The notes beneath the pieces were generated by a model. It did no database searches. It was not told where the DNA came from and worked only from the letters and a program-made list of their open reading frames with translations. From Amycolatopsis orientalis DSM 43388 (lineage in GTDB: Bacteria > Actinomycetota > Actinomycetes > Mycobacteriales > Pseudonocardiaceae): 64,000 bases of DNA. The DNA is taken from positions 1 to 64,000 of the forward strand of contig NZ_ASXG01000172.1 of assembly GCF_000411975.1 (NCBI RefSeq), written 5' to 3'. How positions within the stretch are numbered: position 1 is the first letter of the stretch; each line of letters begins with the position of its first letter. A program made the translations under genes and the position numbers. This document shows, one piece after another, positions 23,757 through 32,422 of this stretch.

Positions 23757-24105
23757 TCCACACCTCGTTCAGTCGCAGCACCATCACCGGAATGGCCAGG
23801 CAGGCGATGCCGAGCACGACCGTGCTCGACCGGCTCTGCTCGGCCAGCGCCCACGCCGCGCCGACCGGCAGCACGACGAGGCAGCCGATCAGGTAGGCGA
23901 GGTAGGTCGCGAGGCTGCCCGGGTGGTGCCCGCCGGCGAGCAGCACGATCCCGATCACCAGCTGGACGACCAGCAGCACCTCGATCACGGCGAGCGCGAC
24001 GAGCAGCGGGGTGTCCGGGAGCTTCTTGCGCGCCGCCTGGACGAAACTCCACAGCGCGACGAGCGCCGCGCAGCCAGCGACCGCTATCGCGAACCCGACG
24101 ATCAC
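23740..24105 (-). CDS. integral membrane protein (small, four helices)
   Basis: Protein of 121 residues with four predicted membrane helices: 'IVGFAIAVAGCAALVAL', 'LVALAVIEVLLVVQLVIGIV', 'LAYLIGCLVVLPVGAAWAL' and 'VVLGIACLAIPVMVLRL'. The start is GTG at 24105, right after AAGGAGGAACG; the longer reading upstream is Gly/Arg-rich and lacks a ribosome site. First gene of a two-gene membrane-protein operon with 23355-23756. Function unknown. Confidence 0.82.
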   Translation of the reverse strand: MIVGFAIAVAGCAALVALWSFVQAARKKLPDTPLLVALAVIEVLLVVQLVIGIVLLAGGHHPGSLATYLAYLIGCLVVLPVGAAWALAEQSRSSTVVLGIACLAIPVMVLRLNEVWSGASA

Positions 24106-24423
24106 CCGTTCCTCCTTCTGCCCGCCGGCCTCAACGTACCCGCCTCGCCCGCCGACCCGGACGGGCGAGGGGCCGACGGCGTGGCCGGGACCACGTTCAC
24201 CGGAACGGGTCGCTGGCATTCCGTCAATTCCCGAATGCCCAGGAAATCCCGCTCAACCGGGCGACGGGGAATCACGCTCGGTTCGCCAGAGCCGGATTTA
24301 TCGTCGCCCCGCCCGGGTCCGCCGAACGCTGAAATGGCGGATTGGCGCGACGGCGAAGCTGTGCGGGAATGGTTTCCGTCGCCGGAGCACCGGAGAAGCG
24401 CACACGCGGAAGGATCCACTTTT
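24106..24423. other. gene-free divergent promoter region
   Basis: A 318-bp gap between the membrane-protein pair and the lanthionine synthetase gene. I looked on both strands for a lanthipeptide precursor (short ORF with Ser/Thr and Cys after a leader) and found none with a credible start. GGAAGGA at 24409-24415 is the ribosome site of the synthetase gene. Confidence 0.6.
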
Positions 24424-26807
24424 ATGAACGTCCGGCACGAGGCATTCTGCCTCGCCGATCCGTGGTTCTTCGACCGCCGACGGGAAATATCCGCCGACGA
24501 CCTGTCCGCCCCACCATACAGTCCACAATGGACATCCGAGGACGACGGGTTTTGGCGTTTCCTCCGTCCCGCCGGGGTCGCTTTGCCAGAACAAGGCTGG
24601 GCAGTGGAGGTTTCCGCCGCGCCGGGCAACGCCGACCGGGTACTGGACCGCGTCCGCGAGTACTGCCGGACCCGGCGGCTGCCCCATCGGCACCTGCGTT
24701 CCCGGTCGATTTTCCTCGACCGCAATGCCGAATATCCGACAACCGGCGGAACCGGTGCGCTGGCCACTATTTATCCGTCCGACAATAACGCGCTCGAGCA
24801 GATCCTCGACGATCTTTCCGAACTCCTCACCGGCGAGCCCGGACCGGATATCGACGGCGCGCTCCGCTGCGGAGAATGCCCGATTCACGTGCATTACACC
24901 GGATTCACGCCGCTGTGGACCGAGCACCGCGGCGCCCGCGTGCCCGCGCTGCGCCGGCCGAGCAGCGCTCTCGAGCCCGCGCCGCAAGGCCCGGACTTCT
25001 CCGTGCCGAGCTGGGTACGCGTTCCCGATTGCGTCGCGGAGTACACCGACGCGCCGGTGCCGCCGCACCCGGTCGCCGAGGTGCTCCGCCAAGCCCACGG
25101 CACCGCCGTCTACCTGGCCGAACGCGGCGGCGAGCGGGTGCTCGTCGAGGAAGCGTGGCCCTACACCGGGCTCGACGCGGACGGCGTCGACGCGGTCGCC
25201 CGGCTGCGGCGCAAGCACGAGCTGCTCGAACGGCTCGCCGGGATCCCCGGCATCCCGAAAGTCCACGCGTACCTCGCCGGACAGCGCCACTACCTGGTGC
25301 GGGAGTACCGGCCGGGCGTGGCACTGGACGCCTGGCTCACCCGGCATTACCCGCTCACCCGCCGCGACTGCCCGGAAACCGACCTGGCCGCCTATCGCAA
25401 ACAGGCGCTGTCCGTGCTGGCGCAGGTCGACCGCATCGTCGCCGAAGCGGCCGAACGGGGGGTCGTGCTCGAAAACCCGCACAGCATCCTGGTCGACAGC
25501 TCCGGCAAGGTCTCGCTGACCGGCTTCGACCGCGACGAAACCGCCCTGCGGCTGCGCCTCTTCCTGCCGCTGGCCCCGCTCTATCACCTGGTGCCCGAAC
25601 GCCTCCGCTGGGCGGCCGAACTCACCGAACGCCGATTCTCGCTGCCCGCCGGATACGCCGACAGCATCGCGCCGCACAGCGAGCCCGCGCACACCGAACT
25701 CGACGAACCCCGCCCCGATTGGACGCTGGTGCGCAAGCAGATCGCCGAAGCCCTGCTCGCCTGCGCGACGCCGGATCGCCAGGATCGTCTGTTCCCCGGC
25801 GACATCGAGCAGTTCCGCGTCGGCGGCGCGACCTTCGGCACCGGCGCGGCGGGCGTGCTGCACTCGCTGCACGTCGCGGGCGTCGGCCGCTTCCCCGAGC
25901 ACGAGCAGTGGCTCCTCGACGCGGTCGACGGGAAACCGCCCAGCCGCGCGGGTTTCTACGACGGCAGCCACGGAATCGCTTACGTGCTGGAGGAATTCGG
26001 CTACCGGAAGGCCGCGGCCAATCTCCTCGCCGCCTCGCGCGCACTGGCGGACCAGACCGTCGGCCACGATCTCGCGAGCGGACTGCCGGCATCGGCCTGA
26101 CCCGGCTGCATTTCGCCGCGGCCCGCGGCGACAACGAGTTCGGCAGGCAGGCGCTGAACATCGGCATCCGGCTCGCCGAGGCGCTGGACACCGCGGAACC
26201 GCCGGGTGCTTCCGCGCAGGCCGGGCTGTTGTACGGCTGGTCCGGCCCGGCACTGCTGTTCCTGCGGCTGTACGAGCGCACCGGCGAACCGGCCTGGCTG
26301 TCGTTCGCCGACCAGGCGCTCGAACGCGACCTGGAGGAATGCGTCCCGGCGCTGGACGGTTCGCTGCCGGTCCGCGACGGCAACCGGGGTTCGCGGCGCG
26401 GGGCGGGCATCGGCAGCGCCGGAATCCTGATCGTCACCGAACAGCTGGCGCGGTACCGCTTCGACGCGAAGGCCGCGCGCAGCCTGCCCGCACTGCGCGT
26501 CGCGTGCCGCGGGGAGTTCGTGCTCCATCCGGGTCTGCTGAACGGCCGCTGCGGGCTCGCTGCCGGACTGGCCTTCAGCAGCACGCCGGACCGGCGCACG
26601 CAGGACGCGATCGACCGGCACCTGACGCGGCTTTCCTGGTACGCGGTCCCGTTCCGCGGCGGCCTTGCCTTCCCGGGCACCCGGCTGCTACGACTGTCCG
26701 CGGACGTCGCCACCGGCGGCGCCGGAGTCCTGCGCACTCTCGCCGCGCTCCAGGACGGCATCGAACTTCTCCCGTTCCTCGGCCCGACGCCCCGGGTGCG
26801 CCACTAG
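24424..26807 (+). pseudogene. class III lanthionine synthetase (LanKC-like), frameshifted, degenerate kinase
   Basis: The frame from ATG 24424 opens 'VRHEAFCLADPWFF', the class III LanKC start. It passes through a lyase-like region (~1-210), a kinase-like region (~215-470) and the start of the cyclase, then stops at 26098-26100. The adjacent +1 frame resumes the cyclase at 'GIGLTRLHF' and runs to 26807 ('LLNGRCGLAAGLAF', 'GGLAFPGTRLLRLS'). One missing base near 26085-26093 ('SGL' to 'GIGL') explains this. Kinase residues are also lost: the Lys strand reads 'VLVEEAWPYTGL', the catalytic loop 'GVVLENPHSILV' instead of HGDLxxxN, and the DFG site 'TGFD'. About 795 codons, slightly short for LanKC. 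Either a dead gene, or a divergent pseudokinase protein with a sequencing error. Confidence 0.75.
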
Positions 26808-27195
26808 TCCACTATGGACAGTAGTTGTCGACAAGTCCATTCGGCGACAGTTCCACGACGCGGAACCTGGGCTGAGTGTCCGGACACTTTTTGAATCACT
26901 CATTCAGCCCAGCCCGCTCGTCCGAAATCCGCAGCCAGGCCCGGCACCTCGGAAAACGCCGGGGGAACCCGCCGCTACCGTCGGTAACCGCCGTCAAGAC
27001 GACGTTCGGCTGCTCGTTCAGCGGAACCACGAGGCCCCCGTTCGTGATAGAAACCGGGGCTGTTCCGTTCGGTGGGCCTACGAAGGGTGTATCCGAGATT
27101 TCCGTGACGAGGACCACTCGCACCCACTGGCGTGTCCGCTTCCCCGGCCGTGTCCGCACTCTCGCCGAGGGTGACCCAGGAGTTCGTGAATCATC
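26808..27195. other. intergenic region upstream of the conservon
   Basis: A 388-bp gap. It starts with a 13-bp palindrome GTCCACTATGGAC (26807-26819), a motif that recurs elsewhere in the window. An ORF of 26 codons at 26814-26894 contains two Cys and several Ser but has no ribosome site. The remainder probably holds the conservon promoter; I could not pick -10/-35 elements with confidence. Confidence 0.5.
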
Positions 27196-29556
27196 GTGGA
27201 GAACAAGGACGATCCCGGCAAGGCGTATGACAAGTCGATCCGGAAGAGGCTGACCCGGACGGTCCTGATCCCGAGCATCACCCTGCTCGTGCTGTGGGCG
27301 GTGCTGGCGACGGCCTTCTTCATCAACGGCTTGTACGTGCGGCTCGTCGCGGGCTCGGTGCGTGACGTTTCGATCCCCGCGCTCACCGCGCTGTCGTCGC
27401 TGCAGCAGGAACGCCAGCTTGCCCTGCAGTACCTCGACAGCCCCAGCGCCGGTCCGCAGCAGCTGCAGCAGCAGGAACAAGACAGCGACGGCAAGCTGAA
27501 GGGTCTGCAGGAAGCCTTCGCGGCCACCATTTCCAGCGCTCCGGACGAGATCGCCAGCAAGGTCACCGCGCTGAAGGGGCAGCTCGACCAGCTGCCGGTG
27601 CTGCGTTCGCAGATCAACTTCCGCAGCATCAACCGCGCACAGGTCAACGCCTACTACAACGGCGTCCTCGACTCCGCGGCGACGCTGTTCGACACCCAGG
27701 CCCGCATCGTCCCCGACGCGACCGCGGTGCAGGGCGCGATCTCGGCGACCTCGCTGTTCCGGGCGGGCGACCTGATGTCGCGCGAGACGTCGCTGGTGTC
27801 GGCGGCGTTCTCCAGCGGCACCTTCGCGCCGGACGACTTCGTCCAGTTCTCCCAGCTCGTCGGTTACTACCGCACGCAGCTGGCGCAGATCTCGCCGTTC
27901 CTCGAACCCGCGGTGCGCCAGCACTACCAGCAGCTTTCGACGAGCGACGCGTGGAAACGGCTCAACGCGGCCGAGGACTCGCTGATCAAGCACGGTCCGT
28001 GGACCAGCAGCGACCAGAGCAGCGTGCCGGTTTCGGCGGGCGACTGGCACGCGCTGACCGCGCAGGTCGCCCAAGGTCTGAACCAGCTCACCATCGAACA
28101 GGCCGACCAGGTTTCCGCGGCCGCGATCGATTCCGGGAACGCGCAGCTGCGCAACGCCATCATCGGCAGCATCGTGGCCCTGCTCGCCTCGCTGGCCGCG
28201 ATCATCGTCGCGGTGCGGGTGTCGCGTTCGCTCGTCGACCGGACCCTGATGACGCGCCTGGAGCGGCTGCGCAACGACTCGCTCGACCTGGCGCGCAACC
28301 GGCTGCCGAACATCGTCGGCAGGCTCAAGAACGGCGACCCGGTCGACATCGAGGCCGAGCTGCCGAAGCTGGACCACGGACGGGACGAGATCGGCCAGGT
28401 GGCCGAAGCGTTCAACACCGCGCAGCTGACCGCGGTCAACGCGGCGGCGAGCGAGGCGAAGGCGCGCAGCGGTGTGCACAACGTGTTCCTCGGCATCGCG
28501 CACCGCAACCAGGTGCTGGTGCACCGGCAGCTGCAGATCTTGGACGAAATGGAAAGCCGCGAAGAGAACTCGACTCAGCTGGCGTCGCTGTTCCAGCTCG
28601 ACCACCTCGCCGCGCGTGCCCGGCGGACCACCGAGAACCTGATCATCCTCGGCGGCAAGCAGCCCGGACGGCGCTGGCGCAAACCGGTTTCGCTGATGGA
28701 GGTGCTGCGCGCGGCCGTCTCGGAAACCGAGCAGTACTCGCGGGTGCAGGTCGAGCAGGTGCCGGACGTCGCGATCGTCGGCACCGCGGTCGCGGACACC
28801 ATTCACCTCGTCGCCGAGCTGGTCGACAACGCGACGTCGTTCTCCCCGCCCGGTTCGCAGGTCGAGGTGACCAGCCGGATGGTCGCGCGCGGCGTCGTGG
28901 TCGACGTGTCCGACCAGGGGCTGGGCATGAAGGAGGGCGTGCGCGAGTGGGCCAACGCGATGATGGCCGACGCGCCCGAATTCGACGCGATGGCGCTGCG
29001 CGCGGACTCCAGCCTCGGCCTGTTCGTGGTCGCGCGGCTGGCTTCCCGGCTGGGTATCACGGTCACCTTCGACCCGTCGCGCTACGGCGGCACCCGGGCG
29101 ACCGTGCTGATCCCGTCGAACCACCTGGCCGACACGAACGCTCCGGAACCCGCGGACGAGACCCCGGCGCTCGCCCAGGTCGGCGCGCCCGCGCAGGAAA
29201 ACGCCGTCCAGCGACCGACGCCGGAAGCCCCGCAGCCGACGCCGCGGCCGTACCCGGCCCGTCCGCTTCCGACGCCGGCCCCGCGCACCGCGGAGCCGTA
29301 TCCGCCGTCCGCGGGCCAGATCCCGGACGTCCCGGCCGCGCCGCGCCCGGCCGAACCGGATCTCAGCGGGCTGCAGGGCGACGACCGGCCCCGGCTCCCG
29401 CGCCGGCAGCCGCAGCAGAACCTGGTCGCGCAGCTGCAGGACGATCCGACCGCCGAGGACCTCGACGTGACCAACGCGGGCGAGACCACCGCGCGGACGC
29501 TGATGGCGTTCCACAAGGGCACCCGCCGGGCGCGAGGCGGGCAAAATGACTCATAA
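27196..29556 (+). CDS. cvnA: conservon sensor histidine kinase-like protein CvnA
   Basis: Membrane sensor of 786 residues. It has one membrane helix at about 23-45 and an extracellular helical sensor region (about 50-325, nitrate/sulfonate sensor type). A second helix lies at about 325-345, then a HAMP-like linker, an H-box-like 'HRNQVLVHRQLQ' and an HATPase domain ('AELVDNATSFSPP', 'DQGLGM', 'LGLFVVARLA'). The tail of about 140 residues is Pro-rich. In Streptomyces the CvnA protein forms a membrane complex with CvnB-D that resembles a eukaryotic G-protein system. GTG start at 27196; the AGGAG at 27178 is rather distant, so the exact start is uncertain. Confidence 0.93.
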   Translation: MENKDDPGKAYDKSIRKRLTRTVLIPSITLLVLWAVLATAFFINGLYVRLVAGSVRDVSIPALTALSSLQQERQLALQYLDSPSAGPQQLQQQEQDSDGKLKGLQEAFAATISSAPDEIASKVTALKGQLDQLPVLRSQINFRSINRAQVNAYYNGVLDSAATLFDTQARIVPDATAVQGAISATSLFRAGDLMSRETSLVSAAFSSGTFAPDDFVQFSQLVGYYRTQLAQISPFLEPAVRQHYQQLSTSDAWKRLNAAEDSLIKHGPWTSSDQSSVPVSAGDWHALTAQVAQGLNQLTIEQADQVSAAAIDSGNAQLRNAIIGSIVALLASLAAIIVAVRVSRSLVDRTLMTRLERLRNDSLDLARNRLPNIVGRLKNGDPVDIEAELPKLDHGRDEIGQVAEAFNTAQLTAVNAAASEAKARSGVHNVFLGIAHRNQVLVHRQLQILDEMESREENSTQLASLFQLDHLAARARRTTENLIILGGKQPGRRWRKPVSLMEVLRAAVSETEQYSRVQVEQVPDVAIVGTAVADTIHLVAELVDNATSFSPPGSQVEVTSRMVARGVVVDVSDQGLGMKEGVREWANAMMADAPEFDAMALRADSSLGLFVVARLASRLGITVTFDPSRYGGTRATVLIPSNHLADTNAPEPADETPALAQVGAPAQENAVQRPTPEAPQPTPRPYPARPLPTPAPRTAEPYPPSAGQIPDVPAAPRPAEPDLSGLQGDDRPRLPRRQPQQNLVAQLQDDPTAEDLDVTNAGETTARTLMAFHKGTRRARGGQNDS

Positions 29557-29598
29557 CGACCGAACACCTCACCACACCGAAAGTCAGGGTCTGTCCGC

Positions 29599-30024
29599 AT
29601 GAACGAGTACGGGAATTCCACCCCTGATCTCAACTGGCTGCTCGACGACGTCGTCAATCGCGTCGTCGGCGCGCAGAACGCCATCGTGCTGTCCGCCGAC
29701 GGCCTGCTGCTCGGCAAGTCGTCCGGGATGAGCAAGGACGACTCGGACCAGCTCTCGGCCATCGCGTCGAGCCTGCAGAGCCTCGCCAAAGGGGTGAGCA
29801 GGCAGTTCAACCGCGGGCCGGTGCTGCAGAACATGATCGAGATGGAACGCGGGTACCTCTTCGTCTCGGCCGCCGGGCAGGGCGCGTGCCTCGCCGTGCT
29901 CGCCGGCGCGGACATCGACGTCGAAATGATCGCCTACGAGATGAACCGGCTGGTCAAGCGCGTCGGCGACTACCTGGCCTCGGCGCCGCGCGAGGCCGCG
30001 AACCTGCTGCGGGAGGCGACGTGA
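29599..30024 (+). CDS. cvnB: conservon Roadblock/LC7 protein CvnB
   Basis: Roadblock/LC7-fold protein of 141 residues. It begins 'DLNWLLDDVVNRVVGAQNAIVLSADGLLL' and continues with 'GYLFVSAAGQGACLAVLAG', the typical conservon B layout. Such proteins act as regulators of the partner GTPase (MglB-like activity has been shown for some family members). It is the second gene of the conservon, 42 bases after cvnA, and its stop overlaps the GTG start of cvnC. Confidence 0.95.
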   Translation: MNEYGNSTPDLNWLLDDVVNRVVGAQNAIVLSADGLLLGKSSGMSKDDSDQLSAIASSLQSLAKGVSRQFNRGPVLQNMIEMERGYLFVSAAGQGACLAVLAGADIDVEMIAYEMNRLVKRVGDYLASAPREAANLLREAT

Positions 30025-30386
30025 GCGACGACGGCTGGTACGACGAGGCCGCTGGACCCCTGGTCCGGCCGTACACGATCACCAGCGGACGGACCCCGTC
30101 CGAACACCAGCTCGACCTCTCCACCCAGGTGATGACCCTGCAACAGGGGTCGGACCCGATCGGGCTCGGCCCGGAGCACCTGGCGATCACGCAGCTGTGC
30201 CGCAGACCCTTGTCGGTGGCCGAGATCGCGGTGTACGTGAAGCTGCCGCTCGGCGTCGTGCGCGTGCTGTGCGGGGACCTGATCGACCGCGGCCTCGTCA
30301 TCACCCGCGCCCCGTCCCGTCAGCCGGCCCAGGTGCCGGACCACGAAACTCTCCAGGCGGTTCTCGATGGCCTCATCAAGCTCTGA
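30021..30386 (+). CDS. cvnC: conservon DUF742 protein CvnC
   Basis: DUF742 protein of 121 residues. It has an N-terminal 'GPLVRPYTITSGRT' signature, a predicted winged-helix-like body ('PLSVAEIAVYVKLPLGVVRVLCGDL') and the C-terminal end 'LQAVLDGLIKL'. The GTG at 30021 is the only sensible start: it overlaps cvnB's stop (GTGA) and follows GGGAGG. It is third in the canonical A-B-C-D order and overlaps cvnD by 20 bases. Confidence 0.94.
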   Translation: MSDDGWYDEAAGPLVRPYTITSGRTPSEHQLDLSTQVMTLQQGSDPIGLGPEHLAITQLCRRPLSVAEIAVYVKLPLGVVRVLCGDLIDRGLVITRAPSRQPAQVPDHETLQAVLDGLIKL

Positions 30387-30954
30387 AGACGCCGCGGCGT
30401 CGGTGCCGACCCCGGTCAAGATCATCGTCGCCGGCGGGTTCGGTGCCGGGAAGACCACGATGGTCGCCTCGGTCAGCGAAATCCCGCCGCTGTCCACCGA
30501 GGAGGTGCTCACCGAGGCGAGCACCGGCGTCGACGACCTTTCCGGCGTGGAGCACAAGAAGACCACCACGGTCGCGCTCGACTTCGGCCGGATCACCATC
30601 TCGCCGCGGCACGTGCTGTACCTGTTCGGCACCCCGGGCCAGGAACGGTTCTGGTTCATGTGGGACGACCTGGCGCGCGGCGCGATCGGCACCGTCGTGC
30701 TGGTCGACACGCGCCGGCTGGAAACCAGCTTCGCCGCGGTCGACTTCTTCGAACGGCGGAAGATCCCGTTCATCGTGGCGGTGAACTGCTTCGACAACGC
30801 GCCCCGCTACACCGCCGACGAGATCCGCGAGGCGCTCGTGGTACCCGACGGCGTGCCGATCGTGATGTGCGACGCGCGGCAGCGGGATTCGAGCAAGATC
30901 GCGCTGATCCGGCTGGTGAAGCACGCGATGACGGTGGTCCCGCAGCCCGCCTGA
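30367..30954 (+). CDS. cvnD: conservon GTPase CvnD
   Basis: Ras-like small GTPase of 195 residues. P-loop 'GGFGAGKTT' (23-31), the switch region 'TTTVALDFGRI', the G3-like 'FGTPGQERFWFMW', and 'AVNCFD' in place of the NKxD specificity motif, as usual in conservon GTPases. It is the output protein of the CvnABCD system, probably membrane-associated through the complex. No cytochrome P450 or other cvnE/F gene follows; the next gene is convergent beyond a strong terminator. Confidence 0.95.
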   Translation: MASSSSEDAAASVPTPVKIIVAGGFGAGKTTMVASVSEIPPLSTEEVLTEASTGVDDLSGVEHKKTTTVALDFGRITISPRHVLYLFGTPGQERFWFMWDDLARGAIGTVVLVDTRRLETSFAAVDFFERRKIPFIVAVNCFDNAPRYTADEIREALVVPDGVPIVMCDARQRDSSKIALIRLVKHAMTVVPQPA

Positions 30955-30971
30955 GCGGGCTTTCCGACCAG

Positions 30972-31003
30972 CGAGGGGGTTCCTGGCGCGGGGAACCCCC
31001 TCG
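30972..31003. terminator. bidirectional terminator between cvnD and tryptophanase
   Basis: CGAGGGGGTTCC (30972-30983) and GGAACCCCCTCG (30992-31003) form a perfect 12-bp stem with an eight-base loop, followed by TTCTGTCC. It separates the convergent conservon and tryptophanase transcripts. Confidence 0.88.
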
Positions 31004-31011
31004 TTCTGTCC

Positions 31012-32385
31012 TTAGTGGACCGGGGCCATCCGGAGATTGAAGTGCCGCAGGATCTTCGGCGCTTCCACGATCCGGTACCCGGGCACCTTCTCCGGGTTTT
31101 TCGCGATGTCGCCGAGGACTTCGGCCACGTAGTCGTAGTGCCCCTGGCTGTACACGCGCCGCGGCAGCGCCATCCGGACCAGTTCGAACGGGGCCGGGGT
31201 GATCAGCTCGTTCTCGTCGTCGAGGGTGCCGAGGTAGAGCGAGCCCAGCTCCACACAACGGATTCCGCCCTCCAGGTACAGCTCGCAGGCCAGCGAATGG
31301 CCGGGGAACCGCGAGGCGGACAGGTGCGGCAGCAGGCGGCCCGCGTTGAGGTAGAGCGCGTGGATGCCCGGCGGCTGCACGATGTCGACCCCGGCCTCGT
31401 TGGCCCGCTTCGCGAGCCGGGCTGCCTCGCCCGCGCGCGCGGCGAGGTAGTTCGGGTCGACGACTTCCTGCAGGCCCTTGGCGACGCGGTCGAGGTCGTG
31501 CGCCGCGAGCCCGCCGTAGGTGCGGAAGCCCTCGGTGGCGATCAGGTTGGTTTCGCAGGTCTGGGCGAGTTCCGGGTCGGTCAGGCCGATGAACGCGCCC
31601 ATCGGCGAGATGCCGTCCTTCTTCAGGCTCGCGACGCAGCCGTCGACCAGGCCGAACGCCTCGCGGGCGACCTCGCGCGGCGTCTTGTCCGCGTAGCCCG
31701 CCTCGCGCTGGATGACCAGCCACGCGTTCTCCGCGAACCGGGCGGCGTCCAGGAAAACCGGCACGCCGTGCGCCCGCGCGAGCTTCGCTGCCGCGGCCAG
31801 GTTGGCCATCGAGACCGGTTGTCCGCCGCCGCCGTTGTTGGTGATGGTGAGCAGCACCTGGCCGACGCGAGCGCCGTCCGGGCCGCTCAGCAGGCGTTCG
31901 AGGGCGTCGAGGTCGATGTTGCCCTTGAACGGTTCGAGGCTGTCGAGGTCGCCGAACTCCGCGCAGGGCAGGTCGATCGCCTCGGCGCCGAGCAGTTCGA
32001 CGTTCGCGCGGGTGGTGTCGAAATGCGTGTTGCTGACCGAGATCCGGCCGCTGTGCAGCACGCTCGAGAACAGCACCCGCTCGGCCGCGCGGCCCTGGTG
32101 CACCGGCAGGAGGTGCGGGTATCCGGTGAGGTCGCGCAGCGCGTCGCGGAAGCGGTAGAACGAGTCCGACCCGGCGTAGGAGCGGTCCGCGGCGGCCGCG
32201 GCGGCCTCCTGTGCGGTGGAGACCGCGCCGGTGCCGGAGTCGGTGAGCAGGTCGATGCTGACCTTGTTCGCGGGCAGGTTGAAGGCGTTGTAGCCCGCCG
32301 CGGCGAGCGCCTGCTCCCGTTCCGCGCGAGTGGTGACCGGAATTTCGGCGACGACTTGGGAGCGGTACGGCGGGAAGGTCCGCAT
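31012..32385 (-). CDS. tnaA: tryptophanase / beta-eliminating lyase
   Basis: PLP-dependent beta-eliminating lyase of 457 residues, fold type I. Motifs are 'DLLTDSGTGAV' (45-55), 'HQGRAAE' (96-102), 'FLDAARFAENA' (211-221) and the PLP lysine in 'SLKKDG' (253-258). The family includes tryptophanase and tyrosine phenol-lyase. The choice of tryptophanase rests on context: it lies 37 bases downstream of an indole prenyltransferase gene. This matches the iptA-iptB pair of Streptomyces, where a prenylated tryptophan is cleaved to a prenylated indole. ATG at 32385 with GGAGG upstream. Confidence 0.93.
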   Translation of the reverse strand: MRTFPPYRSQVVAEIPVTTRAEREQALAAAGYNAFNLPANKVSIDLLTDSGTGAVSTAQEAAAAAADRSYAGSDSFYRFRDALRDLTGYPHLLPVHQGRAAERVLFSSVLHSGRISVSNTHFDTTRANVELLGAEAIDLPCAEFGDLDSLEPFKGNIDLDALERLLSGPDGARVGQVLLTITNNGGGGQPVSMANLAAAAKLARAHGVPVFLDAARFAENAWLVIQREAGYADKTPREVAREAFGLVDGCVASLKKDGISPMGAFIGLTDPELAQTCETNLIATEGFRTYGGLAAHDLDRVAKGLQEVVDPNYLAARAGEAARLAKRANEAGVDIVQPPGIHALYLNAGRLLPHLSASRFPGHSLACELYLEGGIRCVELGSLYLGTLDDENELITPAPFELVRMALPRRVYSQGHYDYVAEVLGDIAKNPEKVPGYRIVEAPKILRHFNLRMAPVH

Positions 32386-32422
32386 CAGGGTATTTCCTCC
32401 AGTTGTGGGTGACAGCCGAAAA

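Noticed and set aside
24106..24423. lanA precursor gene upstream of the LanKC-like gene
   Set aside because: No short ORF with leader, Ser/Thr and Cys pattern and a start context on either strand.
26080..26100. Programmed ribosomal frameshift in the LanKC-like gene
   Set aside because: No slippery heptamer or downstream pseudoknot was evident, and a single-base loss is simpler.
26814..26894. 26-codon ORF with two Cys and several Ser, a possible lanthipeptide precursor
   Set aside because: No ribosome site, no class III leader motif, and its start codon falls inside a dispersed palindrome.
26896..29544. 882-codon minus-strand ORF opposite cvnA
   Set aside because: Arg/Gly-rich complement of a clear conservon gene, with no domain of its own.
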